Source: Bidens hawaiensis
Lineage: Eukaryota > Streptophyta > Magnoliopsida > Asterales > Asteraceae
Assembly: GCA_021521415.1 (NCBI GenBank)
Contig: JAIQDT010006476.1
Location: forward strand, 91,712-155,711
DNA length: 64,000 nt
Direction of reading: 5' to 3'
Position numbers and translations under genes: made by a program. How positions within the stretch are numbered: the stretch's first letter is position 1; each line of letters begins with the position of its first letter. Under the pieces are notes generated by a model, which was not told where the DNA came from, searched no databases, and saw nothing but the letters and a program-made list of their open reading frames with translations. Below, one piece after another: positions 23,053 through 35,933 of this stretch.

Positions 23053-25788
23053 GATGGTCAACGGTCAATTTTTTTTAAAAAAAATTTTAAAATCTAATAT
23101 ATGTATTAACCTAACCGATAAAATTGTTTCTCACGCGAATTTATTTTATATTTTCTCTATACACCTAAATCTTGTAAAAAAATATATGGATATCCATCAC
23201 GCAAAGGTTCGAAAAAACCAAGATAAGGTAGTTCTTGAAAACCCGAATAAAATCAATAAATACCGTCTCAGTTGGGGTTAGGGTCATATGCGAACTGATG
23301 GTGGGAAAGTTCGAGATTGGCTAACTTCCTCCAAAATTTAACTCTTCTAAGAAGTGTTTTAGAATGTAGGATGAAGGGGATTGATGGCGGAATCATCATA
23401 GTAGCATATTCGTAATATTTGTTATGCTAAAAGGGCATGCCTATGTAGCTTAGCGGGATAAATGCATAAATACTTGATGTTGAAATTATAACTATGAGAA
23501 GGATATTTTGAAAACTTGATAAGTTGTAAGAACTTTAAGAACTTAATATGGACCACACAATCATTTAAATGAGTATAGAATATGTGACTGAGATTAAATT
23601 TGATTAAATAATAAATTATAAGAGAGAATAAAGATGTGTGATGATTACACTAGTGTAAACGTTAGTTACACCTATGCAAAAAAGTGATTTCGTTGTGTAA
23701 AAAACTAGTGTATTTTTTTGCGTATATGTAACCTACATATTACAAATATGCAAAAAAAAATTCAAAAACATTGTTACGTTAAAATTTTCAAGTTTTTACA
23801 ACTCAAAGTGGTTCTCTACAAAATAACTCACTATAACTATTCAATTAATCTTATATCCAAATGGGTTGGTGGTTTTCTAGTTCTTATGTTTCTTACTTTC
23901 TTACATGTGTTTGGGCTGGTAATTGGAGAGTTGATGGGCTTAAAAGTTGGTGTAAACTTGGGCTTGTTATTGGGCTGCTACTTTGGTTCCTGGATTGCAT
24001 CATAACTATTCATAAGTCATGATAACTTGATAAGTGGTCTAGTCATATAAAACAAAAGAGAGTGAGGCGCACTTAGATGCTCATGATTCTCTCTAAATCA
24101 TATCTATCTCATCTCGTCTCGTCTTAAGTCTTGTCTTCGTTTTTCATCATAACTAGAATTTCATCATGTTGAAGATTTCTATTTCTTTTCTTTGTGTTTC
24201 AGGATGTATTTTATTTGTTTGTTAGTTTGTCAGATCATTACATCAATGGCCCGAATTCTAATGTCCATTCGTTCTAGTTTTGTATACGTTCGTTCTTGTA
24301 TTATTCTAGAGAGAAACAATTGTGGTTTGAGAATAATAACAAAATTCTATGTTAGCGACAATTCAAGTGATTTTGTTGCGTCTTCCAATAAGAGAAGTAA
24401 AGTGAGTGTTTCAAAAATACAGTCACGGAGTCACCTTAAAATTTTTCGCTTACAAGGGTGTGATAAGAGAAACCTTAGAGCATATGCAAAGTTGGAACTA
24501 ATCTAATATAGATAATACCAGAGATAAGATCATTAGCCACCCCAGAGATAAAAGTTATTTTTATTCTACATAAAAAAATAAAAAAAATCATGTACTTATG
24601 TTCTTTTCAAGGTTGTCACAACTAAGGTTAAAGCCTTACGTTTTAAGCAAAGACAACCCCACATATATCTCTTAAGTCAGAATCCAATGAAGAAAGCAAA
24701 CCCATGAGAGGATCATCCCAAATCTTTTCTTAACTCATGAAAATGGATTTGACTCTTTCCCAAAGGGTCCCATCTTAGCAACTCTACTATTAGTAATAAG
24801 GCCAAAAAACAACACCTAAATGAACATGATTTGCATATGGTGTTAATGGGGGCCATAGTTACATACTTGCATTAAAGTACTATAAGAGAACAACACTTGT
24901 CGTTTGGAGTACATTCATAAAGATATCTCCAAATTATAGTCAATATATAGATCAATAAGCTTAAAAAATAAATTAAAATAGTGGTTTTTTTTAGCGTGAT
25001 ATACCTCTATAGTTATTTAAAAACATTATTTATGTATAATAAACAAAACATTTGCGATAAATTAAAATATGTGTTTTTTTTTTGCCTAAATCCATCCACT
25101 TATGTAGTGAATTCATCATTTAACTTCCGCAATAGATATATACATTTGCGATAGAAAAAGCTTATGTACGAAGGAAAGTGGATGCAAGACCTAGAGTTAC
25201 GTATCTCATGACTATGCCGTTGAAAAAATGTATCTCATGATTAGGCTATGGGGGTATACATTCACGCTCCTTAACTCCACGTAGGCATCACATCACATGC
25301 TTTACCTCATTTAACTCTACTTTACATAAAGAAATTGTTTAACTCCCCTTTACCTCTCTTTACCTAATGTAAAATCGATATTTAAATTATTATGTGTGTA
25401 GAGGATTTTAAAGCCCGTTAATATTTTAACTCACATTGGATTTAACGTTCCTTAACTCATGAAGGAAGTTAAAGTATATCCTGGGCCTTATAGACATGAG
25501 TTTCACATGACTGTATTAGTATAACATTTCTAGACCATCTCTTAACTAAAAAATGTGTGTATTGTATTAAGTTTTTTCCAAAATTAACATTTAATTAATT
25601 AGATCTTTTTATCCATCATCACTCACGTTTAATAAAAGTAATCTGTTTCGATGATGATAAATAAATATGTTTAATACAGTTATGTGAATGAGTAATAAAA
25701 TTTTCATTTCACACATCCATGTTTTTAACGTTTTACAACAATATTAAAGTTCGATTATAGGAAAAACGTCATCAAGAAAAACACACAA
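23053..25788. other. 2.7-kb intergenic stretch with no recognised gene
   Basis: Several short reading frames (up to 104 residues near 24192-24506) show no recognisable domain or codon pattern. CTCATCTCGTCTCGTCTTAAG at 24108 lies in a pyrimidine-rich zone. I see no transposon ends with target duplications here. Confidence 0.45.
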
Positions 25789-25862
25789 AGTCCCGTAGCT
25801 CAGTTGGTTAGAGCGTTGGTCTTATGAGCCGAAGGTCGCGGGTTCGAGCCCCGCCGGGACTA
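25789..25862 (+). tRNA. tRNA, anticodon reads TAT (Ile?)
   Basis: A full cloverleaf can be drawn in 74 nt without an intron. The acceptor AGTCCCG pairs with CGGGACT, the D stem is GCTC/GAGC with loop AGTTGGTTA, the anticodon stem is TTGGT/GCCGA, and the T arm is GCGGG-TTCGAGC-CCCGC with discriminator A. The loop CTTATGA gives anticodon TAT. The A box (TAGCTCAGTTGG-like) and B box (GGTTCGAGCC) are intact, and a T-rich run about 13 bases downstream can end Pol III transcription. The anticodon stem has two G-T-type pairs, and position 37 is G rather than the A expected beside a U36, so identity or activity is uncertain. Confidence 0.8.
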
Positions 25863-26186
25863 TAAAAGTTAAAATTTTTATTTTCAATAAACTTTTTAGA
25901 AACATATCAGTTGAGGTTTCATTTTCTTTTGTAGGTCTAATGTCCAATTATTAAGGTTCAGAGGATCAAAACCTTTGATCTTAATCTTGTTCATCCATCA
26001 TCTTCCGAGGTTACTTCTCACCTAATCAAACCCCATCTTATTCTATCATATTATCATCAAATTCTCAATCCTCATGTCTATGCCCCACCACCCTCTTCTC
26101 TATCTATTATTATTATTATTACTCTCACACCTGTTTCCCATCTTCCATCTTCACAACTTCTTCATCTCGGATTCCGCTAGACTCAG
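25863..26186 (+). promoter_or_regulatory. upstream region of the IQD gene with an overlapping uORF
   Basis: This 320-bp stretch is pyrimidine-rich near the gene, as plant 5' UTRs often are. An ATG at 26074 opens a frame that overlaps the IQD start codon in another phase and, after splicing, would end early in exon 2. The start of transcription is unknown, so whether the uORF is in the mRNA is not settled. Confidence 0.4.
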
Positions 26187-28720
26187 ATGGGCGCTTGCAG
26201 GTGGGTTAAGAGGTTATTCGGCGTTAAAAGAAAGAACGAAAACCGACCCGAAAAAAGAGAGGTAAAGTAAATAAACACCTTTCAAGCTCAAAACTAACTC
26301 AACTTGTATTATTATGTATTAATGTGTTTAGTAATACTAACTTATTGTTAGTAGTATTGTTTAATAAGTAAAGAACATTAACTAGTATTGTGTTTTAAAG
26401 CTGTCATATGTTTTTGACTTATGGCAGATTCAACAAGATTCCAAGATTTCAAACGGATCAAGAAGCCGAGATTCTTCTGTGAGAGAATCAAGTTCTCGTG
26501 TCGGTAGTATGAAAGTTATCGGTCGAAGCACGGGAACAAGGGAGTTTGCTGCTACTCGGATACAAAACGCATATCGCTCTTATCGGGTATACATTTTCTT
26601 AATTCACAAATAATATTACTCGTTTTCATTAGACTTAGAGGTTGTTTGACAACTTTATGCTGAACCATTAAGAGACATGACTGATTAAGAAGTAGCATTT
26701 GAATTGTTCAACATGTTTCTTAAGTTTACCTATTAATAAGTTCCATGAACCATTAAAAAGTTACACGTTTGTAACTAATTAACTTATCGAAGAATCATAA
26801 GGAGCTTTCGTAAGGAATCCCAAATACCCACTTAATGGAATTAGTAAGAGGCTACCAAACAACCGTTTACATTAATTGGGAGTGATAACGTACAAATAAG
26901 ATTTAACATACACACAATACGATGTGAAGAGAAAAATTAATATATGCGATTATACTTTCGTAATTACCCGTAATTGAGTAATTGTACCACAACAAAAATA
27001 CAACTAGAGGAATAATAATTTCGTTACTTATATTTTGTTGTATGTAATAACTATACTTAAGAGTAAATACGAAAATGTTTGGGAGTCATTTTTTTTCTTC
27101 AATGTATATGTTTCACACAATAAAACTTGTTTGTATTTTATCAACCCTACATTTTTATTGTAATAATATTATTTTTATTGTATAATAATTAATGAAAAAA
27201 GTATTTATATATGTGTTTTGTGTAGGCGAGAAAAGCGGTACGTTGCTTGAAAGGAACATCAAGATTTCAAGAATTAATAGAGGCGGATGCACTTACAAAA
27301 CAAGCTTCTTCTGCTCTTAATAAAATACATTTTTGGAGCAAAATTCAAATGGAAATAAGAAACCGCCGCCATTGGATGGTGGCTGAAGGGCGGATGAAAC
27401 AAAGGAAGTTTGAGAATCAAGTTAAATTTGAGTCTAAACTTCATGAACTTGAGGTATAAATTAATCTTTTCCTGTGTAAATCAAATCAAAACGGGTTATA
27501 ATCCGAACTTGTTTAGGCCTAATGCTAACCCGCTTCTTAAGGGGGTAAACGAAACCAAAATAAACAACAAAACCGAGCCAAAATAACCGAACACGTAAAG
27601 TGAACCGACTTTTAAAACAAAACCAAACCCATAAAAACAAAAAAAAATGACTTTTGCTATTGAACTAATGGATTATAATTTTTATAATTGAATGTTAAGT
27701 CATTTATAATAGCTAGTAAAATCATGAAGTTCAAACATTTTATGTTCAAATGTATAAGTTATTAACAAAACTATTTAGGCCCAACTCATTTTAAGAAGTC
27801 TAATTTTAAATTCAAATATAAAACCGAAAAAAATTGAAACTCGGCTGTTTTAAAAGACAGAAAAAACCTAAATTTTGGTTTTTCATTTGGTTTGAACTCC
27901 AAAACTAACTCATGCATAGCCCTATGTGTTCATGTTGTAAGAGTTTAGTAAATTAGTAATTGATGCTCCTATCAGACACCTCGTAAGACCCTCCGGGGCG
28001 TTATGAGGGTGTTTTGGGGCCAAAAATGGCTTGTACGCTTTATACATAGCGCTTCGAACTCACCTCTTTCTTAAAGCAAAAAAGAAGTCCTGACCAATAA
28101 AGTGATCATGAAGGGGTGCTATCACCATTCACCACTACACATGGTCTAACACTCACAAGAAAAATATTTTTGCATTATCAAGAGACGTACTTGATGAAAA
28201 CTTTCATAAACAGTGCCTTATCTTTTGCTAGTTTTAAGAAAACACCCCCAACATTTTGAAACCTTATTTTATTTGCCAATAGGTTGAATGGTGCGGTGGG
28301 CCCGAGACAATGGAAGAGATCGTGTCAAGAATGCAACAACGTGAGGAAGCCACAAACAAACGTGAACGAGCAATGGCCTACGCTTTCTATCACCAAGTAC
28401 ACATATACCCATCTTTTATAATCATAATAATAATCAAATCAATAGTTTTAAAACTTACCTTTTGTTTTTAATATTATATCTAGTGGAGGGCAAACTCAAA
28501 TAGATATTTTGGACAAGCTTATTATGATCTAAGCAAAGAGAGTTGGGGGTGGAGTTGGAAGGAGCGGTGGATTGCGGTGTGCCCGTGGGAGGCTCGGGTA
28601 GTGGTTCGGGCTAAACCGGGTAAGAAAACAAAGAGTGGCAACGATGGTGCACCGAAGATAGTGGTTGCGGTGAAAACTCATGTGAGTAATGGAAAGGATA
28701 TGATTAAAGGTGCGAATTGA
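26187..28720 (+). CDS. IQD: IQ67-domain (IQD) calmodulin-binding protein
   Basis: Five exons join in phase 0 with GT-AG borders: 26187-26261, 26428-26586, 27226-27453, 28283-28396 and 28484-28720, giving 270 residues. The start MGACRWVKRLFG is the usual short basic leader of IQD proteins. The IQ motif ATRIQNAYRSYR at about residues 66-78 ends exactly at the second intron, a conserved feature of the family's IQ67 domain, and ARKAVRCLKG follows. Further on are EWCGGPETMEEI, KRERAMAYAF and WGWSWKERWIA, all typical of plant IQDs. These proteins bind calmodulin and act as scaffolds on microtubules and membranes. At 270 residues this is a short member with only a brief basic tail after the WSWKERW block. 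Its last coding segment is duplicated directly downstream. Confidence 0.93.
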
Positions 28721-29384
28721 AATGATATGGATACAAAACTTAACAAGTTTTGGTGGTTTGTGAGTGGTTTATGATTTTGATTTGTAAAATATAATTTGGT
28801 GTGTTATTATTTAATTGAGCTGATTTACGGAATTATTTGGTTACAAAAATTTATGTAGAGAACTAATATGTAAGATATTTACATGCCTTTTCCAATGTTC
28901 TTTATGTCTATATTTTATAATGTCAATGTACGCGTTTGTTTCAATGTTCTTATGTCTATTTTCTTTTTCGGTTTAAAGGTTCTGCCACAACGTGTGGATC
29001 ATAAAAACTAGTTGTTTTTATGATAGTGGTTGCGGTGAAAACTCATGTGAGTAATGGAAAGGATATGATTAAAGGTGCGAATTGAAATGATATGGATACA
29101 AAACTTAACAAGTTTTGGTGGTTTGTGAGTGGTTTATGATTTTGATTTGTAAAATATAATTTGGTGTGTTATTATTTAATTGAGCTGATTTACGGAATTA
29201 TTTGGTTACAAAAATTTATGTAGAGAACTAATATGTAAGATATTTACATGCCTTTTCCAATGTTCTTTATGTCTATTTTTTATAATGTCAATGTACGCGT
29301 TTGTTTCAATGTTCTTATGTCTATTTTCTTTTTCGGTTTAAAGGTTCTGTCACAACGTGTGGATCATAAAAACTAGTTGTTTAT
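28657..29384 (+). repeat. 365-bp tandem duplication of the IQD gene 3' end
   Basis: The final 64 coding bases, stop codon and 3' flank (28657-29017) are repeated at 29022-29384 with only a few differences, for example ATATTTTAT versus ATTTTTTAT and GCCACAACG versus GTCACAACG. The second copy lacks the upstream exons, so it is a dead fragment, but it gives the locus two near-identical 3' ends. Confidence 0.92.
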
Positions 29385-30059
29385 CAATTATCATCAAAAC
29401 CATTGGGATATGTGTGAAAAGATTGTATTTTGTTCCCATGACATGTCTTCATCAACCATAAAGAAACTCAACCATGAATAAACGGTCTTTACTCTTTATC
29501 GCCAAACGGATTAACTTTTTTGAATTAAACCAATATTTAAGAAAATTAATAATAACAATAACTTTTTAGACAGGGGCCTATGCCAAAGCTACAAAATTTA
29601 TAAAACATTTAAGGGGTTTGGACTGGATGTGGTGTTAGATGATGCCGGGCTGATTACTTGAAACTAGATTCATTTCCGTTAGTGTGGATAGAAAATTGAT
29701 GTATGAATATTTTATATATAATCTTACATAAGTATAACAAAGGGTAGTTTAACGTTGTTAGAAACTTGAAATTAATAAATCTATAGAATGATTATAAGTT
29801 TAGTTTGATCTTTTAATTTCAAATCGGTTTTCAGATGACTTTAAGATAATGTTTCAGGAATCCCTTAATAGGGAAATTTAAAACATATAAGATACATGCT
29901 GAAAATTTCGGCAACCCAACGACTACTCGAGGGCAAGAGAATGATTATGAGTAACAACACTCATCTCTAATCCCACCGATACTCGAGCGTAAGAAGCATG
30001 TTATTAAGGACATTATGAGTGGCAAAATTCATATCATATCATATCCGACTCATTATCAT
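29385..30059. other. intergenic, nothing recognised
   Basis: No gene or element ends were found. CTACTCGAGGGCAAGAGAATGATTATGAGTAAC and a similar phrase about 55 bases later form a weak local repeat. Confidence 0.45.
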
Positions 30060-32000
30060 CCTTAATTTATAGTTCACTTATTTACCTTTCTTGAGAAAAC
30101 TAGATTAAGAACTTTTTTCTAGTAAAATCAAAGTTCTTTTTTTTTCGATTAAGCTACTGGTTTCTTTGGTATGTTTGTGGTGTTTTGTTGGATGTTTCTA
30201 GCGTCTCGCTAGCTTGGTTTGGGTTTTAATGAATTAAAATTGCCCTTACACAAAAAAAATATAAATGGCAGCTTTCAAGGTCTACATTTGTCCTCAAAAT
30301 CATGCCAGCCAAAATCAAATTAAAGCCACATGCATACTTCAAGGCTGAATATAATCACAAAAAAAGAACATAATCATCCACAAATCACCAATAAAGCCAC
30401 GAAAACGACTTACTACCCGATGCATCCAAGCAATGATGGAGAGTTTGTAGACGCATAGATTTACCCATTCGCTCTTCATCGTTCGTTTTATAGGTTTTTT
30501 AGTTATTGTTCAAATTTCACCTTCATTATTCATTACCATGATCAACAATTTTCATTAGATTTGTAACAAGTAGAAAGGAAATGTAGCACACTGTTCATTA
30601 ATCATAACCTATGTCGCCAAGTGCCTAGTCGTCGTGTTTGAATGATTCGAATGCAACAAAATAATGGCCTTTCAGTTTTTACAATATGAAATTGGTCACT
30701 AAATTATCTCCAGAACCAAACTAAACCACAATTGAAACTGGCTAATTATATAAGTATAGTTTTTCATTATTATTTGAATATGATATCCAATAAAAGTTTA
30801 TTGTAAATGACTAAGAGTAAGAGGTATACAATAAGATTGTTTTAGGTATTTTTAAAGAGGGAAAAATGTGGGTTGGGGGAGAGGGAGGGAGTGAGTTGCA
30901 CGTGAGAGAAATGGGAAAGTCATTGGCAAAGAATGGATAAAAACGAGATGTAAGGTGTTGTGAGTAGAGAAAAGAGAAAATATTCATTTTTTAAACTCCA
31001 ATATCAATTAGGGTAGCCGGTTAGGTTTGTAGGTATCATAATTAGGACGCCAAAGAGGACCAAGTAGTCGTACAAGGGTGTATTTAATTTTTGTTTTTTC
31101 TCAAAGAGTGCCGTTATTTGGTTGTTGACGGCTCAATTCGACGTTTTTAATTAAGATTATGAGTTGAGCCGCTAATTACAATTCCAGAAAATGACCAATC
31201 AATAGACCAATTTGACGGTTTGGTTTTGATAGGTTGAACATTTCAAATGATTTTGTTCATTTTTCAAATCCTCAGTTTGTTATAAAATGATTAAGAGGTT
31301 TCATGATTATAGTGCATTTACATAACTATATATCACAAAAACAAAAATAAATAAAATAACAGAAAGTTGAAAGATATTTACACAGTTTCAATTTCAAAGC
31401 TTGACCGAACATTTAAACATGTAAACCATCGAAACCGGAACACGAATACTACTTAGTACTTAAACTGGCCAACTTGCTTCAGTGTAGGGTTAGTCAGTTT
31501 CAACTTTTAATGAATACTGACTACTGATGTACAAATGAAGACCCTAACCAGGATATGAACTTTGAAAGAAGAGGTTCACTTATTTACCCTAACCTGAGAG
31601 AATTCAATTCAAACTTGTTTTTAGTAAAATGGGTGTTTGACAAAAGTCACACAATCTAGTTTGCTAAAAAACAACATATATGTCTTAATTTGCCCTCAAA
31701 ACCATGCCAACCTAAACCAGCTAAAGCCAAATATTATCACAAAAGAAGAACATTATTATCCACAAAAATCCAATAAGAAGCAATGAAAACGACTTATTGC
31801 TACCCGAAGCATCCAAGCATCGATTAGACTCCATGATTCACGCTTATCACATTCTTTTTGTAGACTTCTTAATTATTGTTCAAATTTCACCATCATTATT
31901 CATTATCATCATCAACAGTTTTCATAATATTTGTAACATGTAGAAAGAAAATACATCACGCTTTTCATAACATAACCCATGTGCCCAAATTTGGAATTGT
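30060..32000. repeat. tandem unit, copies 0.5 and 1 of a 1.2-kb repeat
   Basis: Two kinds of block alternate. Block B at about 30060-30620 and again at 31570-32000 shares CAAAATCATGCC-like, CGAAGCATCCAAGCA-like and CATTATTCATTA(C/T)CAT words. Block D at about 30826-31500 shares GGGAGTGAGTTGC, AAGAATGGATAAAAACGA and CAAAGAGGACCAAGTAGTC. Another D-B pair follows the Copia remnant at 35934-37140. No coding capacity is seen. Confidence 0.7.
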
Positions 32001-32534
32001 AACCGAAGGAAACAATATTATTGTAAATGCTTGCCCTTCTCATTAAACATATCCCATAATATAGTGACAATATATAACCTTCTATAACTACAAAGTTATA
32101 TGATAATTATGATTACAAATATTATCTTAAAATACCTTTATTCAATTACCCCCCCGCAGTCTAAGCGGCGGTGGCCTGTTGACAAAGAGGAGGGCGAATG
32201 CTAAGACTGGAGCGGAAATCGTTGAAAAGTATCTTCAGAAGTCCTTTCTTGAAGATATTTGCAATCTGGTAGCGGGTAGGTACATTAACGACCCTCAAGT
32301 TACCACGATGAACCTGCTCTCGAACAAAGTGAATATCTAATTTGATGTGTTTGGTACGTTGATGTTGCACGGGATTCCCAGACAGATAGATGGCACTTAC
32401 ATTATCACAATAAACTAAAGTGGCATGCGATAATGGTTTGTGAAGCTCTAACAAGAGATTAGTAACCAACAAATTTCTGTGACGACATTTGCAGTACCTC
32501 GGCACTCGAGCGAGAGTCAATAGCTTGTCGTTTA

Positions 32535-33511
32535 TGTTAGGGGTCATTTAATAATATGATCCTGACCGTTACCCTGGCAGCTAGGATTCCTAGCTAGAGG
32601 CGAGATCCTGAACTAACTAACTATGTTTGTTATTTTTATATTGTGCTTGTAGATTACGCAAGACTCTAATGGCCTACAACGTCTAGATGACTTATTCTAC
32701 CTAAATGCTCGGGGAAACAGCTGAAATACACGTGGGATGGAGTCTGAGTCGTTAATTATTCATGGCGGCTAGGGTTCCCGGATTTATAGCACCTTTTGTT
32801 ATTTTCATTTCCTATATAAATGGGGCTATTGAGAACGGTATAGAACACAATCTGCACTCATAATATTCACACATGTATTATAGATTTCATTCCCAACTAG
32901 TTACCGAGTTGTAACCACCATTTTCATGACCCTTACCCTGGCAGCTAAGATTCCTAGCTAGAGGCGGGATCCTGAACTAACTAACTATGTTTGTTATATT
33001 TATATTGTGCTTGTAGGTTACGCAAGACTCAAACGGTATACAACAGCTAGATGACTTATTCTACCTAAAATCTCTGGGAAACAACTCAGATACACACGGG
33101 ATGAAGAATGAGTCGTTAGTTGTTCATAGCGGCTAGGGTTCCCGGATTTGTAACACTTTTTTTTATTTTCATTTCCTATATAAATGTGGCTATTGAGAAC
33201 GTCAAAGGACACATTCTGCACTCACAATACTCACGCTTGTATTCTATCTTTCGTTCTCAACTAGTTCCCGAACTGTAACCACCATTTTCATTAATAAACT
33301 AAGGTAAGGGATAATTTTCCCCTCCCGAGGTTGTTTTCTGAGAATACTCATCGGCATTTAAGGTTTTTTCCTCGCTATATCGCTGCGCTAACCTTTACTT
33401 TTACCGCATTTGTCAACTATATTACTTACCACTTACCTCACTACTGAAAAGCACACTACCTCACTTCATTAATTGACTCAAATATTGCTTGGGTAATTTT
33501 TGATCAAAACA
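32535..33511 (+). mobile_element. solo LTR with duplicated promoter block, 977 bp
   Basis: It starts TGTTAGGGG, ends TCAAAACA and is flanked by the 5-bp repeat GTTTA (32530-32534 and 33512-33516). It splits the RNase H of the Copia remnant. Inside, 32563-32926 and 32927-33290 are tandem copies of 364 bp that both carry CTATATAAATG, a good TATA box, so the LTR has two potential promoters in plus orientation. The tail after 33290 is pyrimidine-rich. Confidence 0.8.
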
Positions 33512-33773
33512 GTTTAGATGACCAAGATATGAGATTTTCCTCCAAATAAACACTATATCCATATCCAGACGTTGAGCGACGGGTGTCGGACAACCTGCCT
33601 AGTCTGCATCAGTTTAAGCACGCAAGGACGGAGTAGGAGAGGAGCCTAGAGTTATGCCAAGCGAAGCAGTGCCTTTTAGATACGTAAGATGCGATGGAGG
33701 GCATCCCAATGTGAGATCTTAGGAGAATACATGTGAATGAAAATCTGTTGGACCGCATAGGAAATATTCAGAC

Positions 33774-34863
33774 TAGGGGCGGATGTACGGCAAAGGCAGG
33801 GGTAGCACCCGCTACCCCTCAACTTTTCCGGCGTAGAGGAATTTCTATTTTTTTTTTTTTACGTTTTAAGTATTACTCTACCCCTGAGGTTATATTATGT
33901 TTCCCCTGAATTTAGCGAAGAAGATGGAACGGCAAATATAACTCAGGAACATATTTGAAGACCGGTGAAGAAGATGGAGCTCGTGTGTTGTTTTAAGGAA
34001 TTAATTTTCATTGTTTCATTTAGGCCCTCCATATTTTACTTTATAATTTATTTGGTCCCAATGTATTTAAAAGAAATTTATATAATACCTCCTTTTAGTT
34101 TCCTGTATGCCTACTGTTCTAAGGGTTAACTTTATAATTTATTTGCATGCTCATTGCCCATTTAGTTTATAATAATTTATTTGCATGCTCATTGTTTCAA
34201 AGATATTTAGTATCGTATGTAGACGACTTTAGGAACTTTTCATCATCTTTAACCATGTTAATTGTCTTAGCATTACATGGAAGTTAGGATTATGAACTTT
34301 AGGTTTCATGACTTATTTTTCATAAAAAGTTATATTTATTTTAATAACTGAAACTTTTAACATTTGATTTTCAAGTACAAAAAAAATATTTTGAACTACA
34401 ATATGCTACTATTTTAAATTAAAAATTTTATGTAAACATTGTCTTTAATTTGATTTATAGTTAGTACCGTCATTTTGTTGCATCACATCAAGTCATAAGC
34501 AAATAATATTTTTCTAAATTTATTAATATTCGTCATTTTCATGGTTTTAGTTACATATAAATTATAAGCAATTAATATCTTTAGCTTAATTTTGTGTATA
34601 CCCTTTGTAAATCAAGGAATCGACTAGCCTTCATATACAAACTGCAATATCTTCTTCCCTAAGAATCAAAGACCGACATGCTCATTATTCTACTTCTCCT
34701 TCGATTAACCATTGTTTGAAAATCGTGTTGGCCATCCGTGTTTGAAAACAAAAAGCATCGACCGTCGGATTGTAAAAAACTTCGCCGACAACCTCTTTCA
34801 ATAAAAGACGTCGCAGTAAAAAAATTCCGTTACCCTTGAAATTATGTACTAGATCACCCACTG
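33774..34863. mobile_element. non-autonomous hAT element, 1090 bp, inside Copia
   Basis: It begins TAGGGGCGGATGTA and ends so that the reverse complement reads CAGTGGGTGATCTA. An 8-bp repeat ATTCAGAC flanks it (33766-33773 and 34864-34871). The Copia reverse transcriptase reading stops at one copy of this repeat and resumes at the other. The interior is AT-rich and non-coding. Confidence 0.85.
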
Positions 34864-35933
34864 ATTCAGACATGTAAAAGTTAGATATTGCAAAGCACAT
34901 GCTAAACTGCGCAATAATGTCGGGTCGTCAAACACGGGGCTATCAGAATGACTGAGTTTGGGTTTAGTATCCACTGACGTGGGAACCGACTTACAAGATT
35001 CCATGTCGGCTCGATAAAGAATGTCATTCGTATAAGCCTATTGTGATAAAAGTAGTTGGTTACCCGTCCGGGAGACCGAGATACCTAAAAAATAGCTGAG
35101 TGGGCCCAAATCCTTCATTGCAAATTCACTAGACAGACTACTCATGAGGCGTGCTTGTAGTTGGTCTGAGGATGTAGTAAGAATGATATTGTCCACATAG
35201 ATAAGGAGATATACAGTGTGGCCATGATGATAAATAAATAGAGAACTGTTACAACGGCTCTGTGTGAAACCCATGATAAGGACAAAATCGGTGAATCGTT
35301 AGTACCAAGCTCGGGGTGTCTGTTTAAGACCATAAATGGATTTCTTTAGTCGACAATCGTGATATGAAAAGTCCCTATGCCGAACACCAAGTGGTTGATG
35401 CATGTAACCGTTTCATAAAGTGAGCCGTGGAGAAAAACATTAGTGACATCAAGCTAGTGAATGGGCAACTGCTAGGGATAATACTGTGCGTATGGTAGCC
35501 GGTTTGACAACCAGACTAAATGTTTCACCACAATCCACGCCAATTTGTTGGTTACGCCCATCACAAAATCACCAAGCCTTGTAGCGTTCCAAGGTGCCAT
35601 CAAACTTGAACTTGTGACGAATAATCCACATGCCGCGTAATATATTCATATCAGGCTGGCTTGAAAATAAATACCATGTCTTATTTTTAATAAGAACATT
35701 AAACTCGACGGTCATGGTGTTATGCCATTACGGAGTGGATAAAGCAATCTTTGGGGTTTTGGGAATATGGATAATAGACGAAGAGGTGATGTTGAATAGT
35801 TGTTTAGGTTTAACAATTCCATCCATAGAACGGGTGCAAATGGTTCGGGTCGTGGCAGGCCGTGGTGGTGGAACTGGGTCTGATGTGAGTGGCACAGAGG
35901 TATGAGTGGGAACAAATCGGTAGTGGTCTCGGA

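Larger units (their letters stand above)
32161..35930 (-). pseudogene. Copia retrotransposon pol remnant (RT and RNase H), interrupted twice
   Basis: On the minus strand the reverse transcriptase runs from about 35930 to 34872 with YLLIYVDNIILTTSS (the YVDD box altered to YVDN) and KDLGPLSYFLGI. RNase H follows in pieces, with AGCP near 33590 and CDNVSAIYLSGNP plus RTKHIKLDIHFVREQ at 32161-32534. Several stops and frame changes are present. Integrase, protease and gag are missing. A hAT element (33774-34863) and a solo LTR (32535-33511) interrupt the reading at points where the coding sequence continues precisely on the other side. A G-rich run next to the stop codon (about 32151-32160) is the likely polypurine tract, so part of the 3' LTR may lie just left of 32150. 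Confidence 0.88.

Noticed and set aside
24192..24506. 104-residue frame as a possible gene
   Set aside because: No recognisable domain, no splice or promoter context, and no repeat or family signal to support it.
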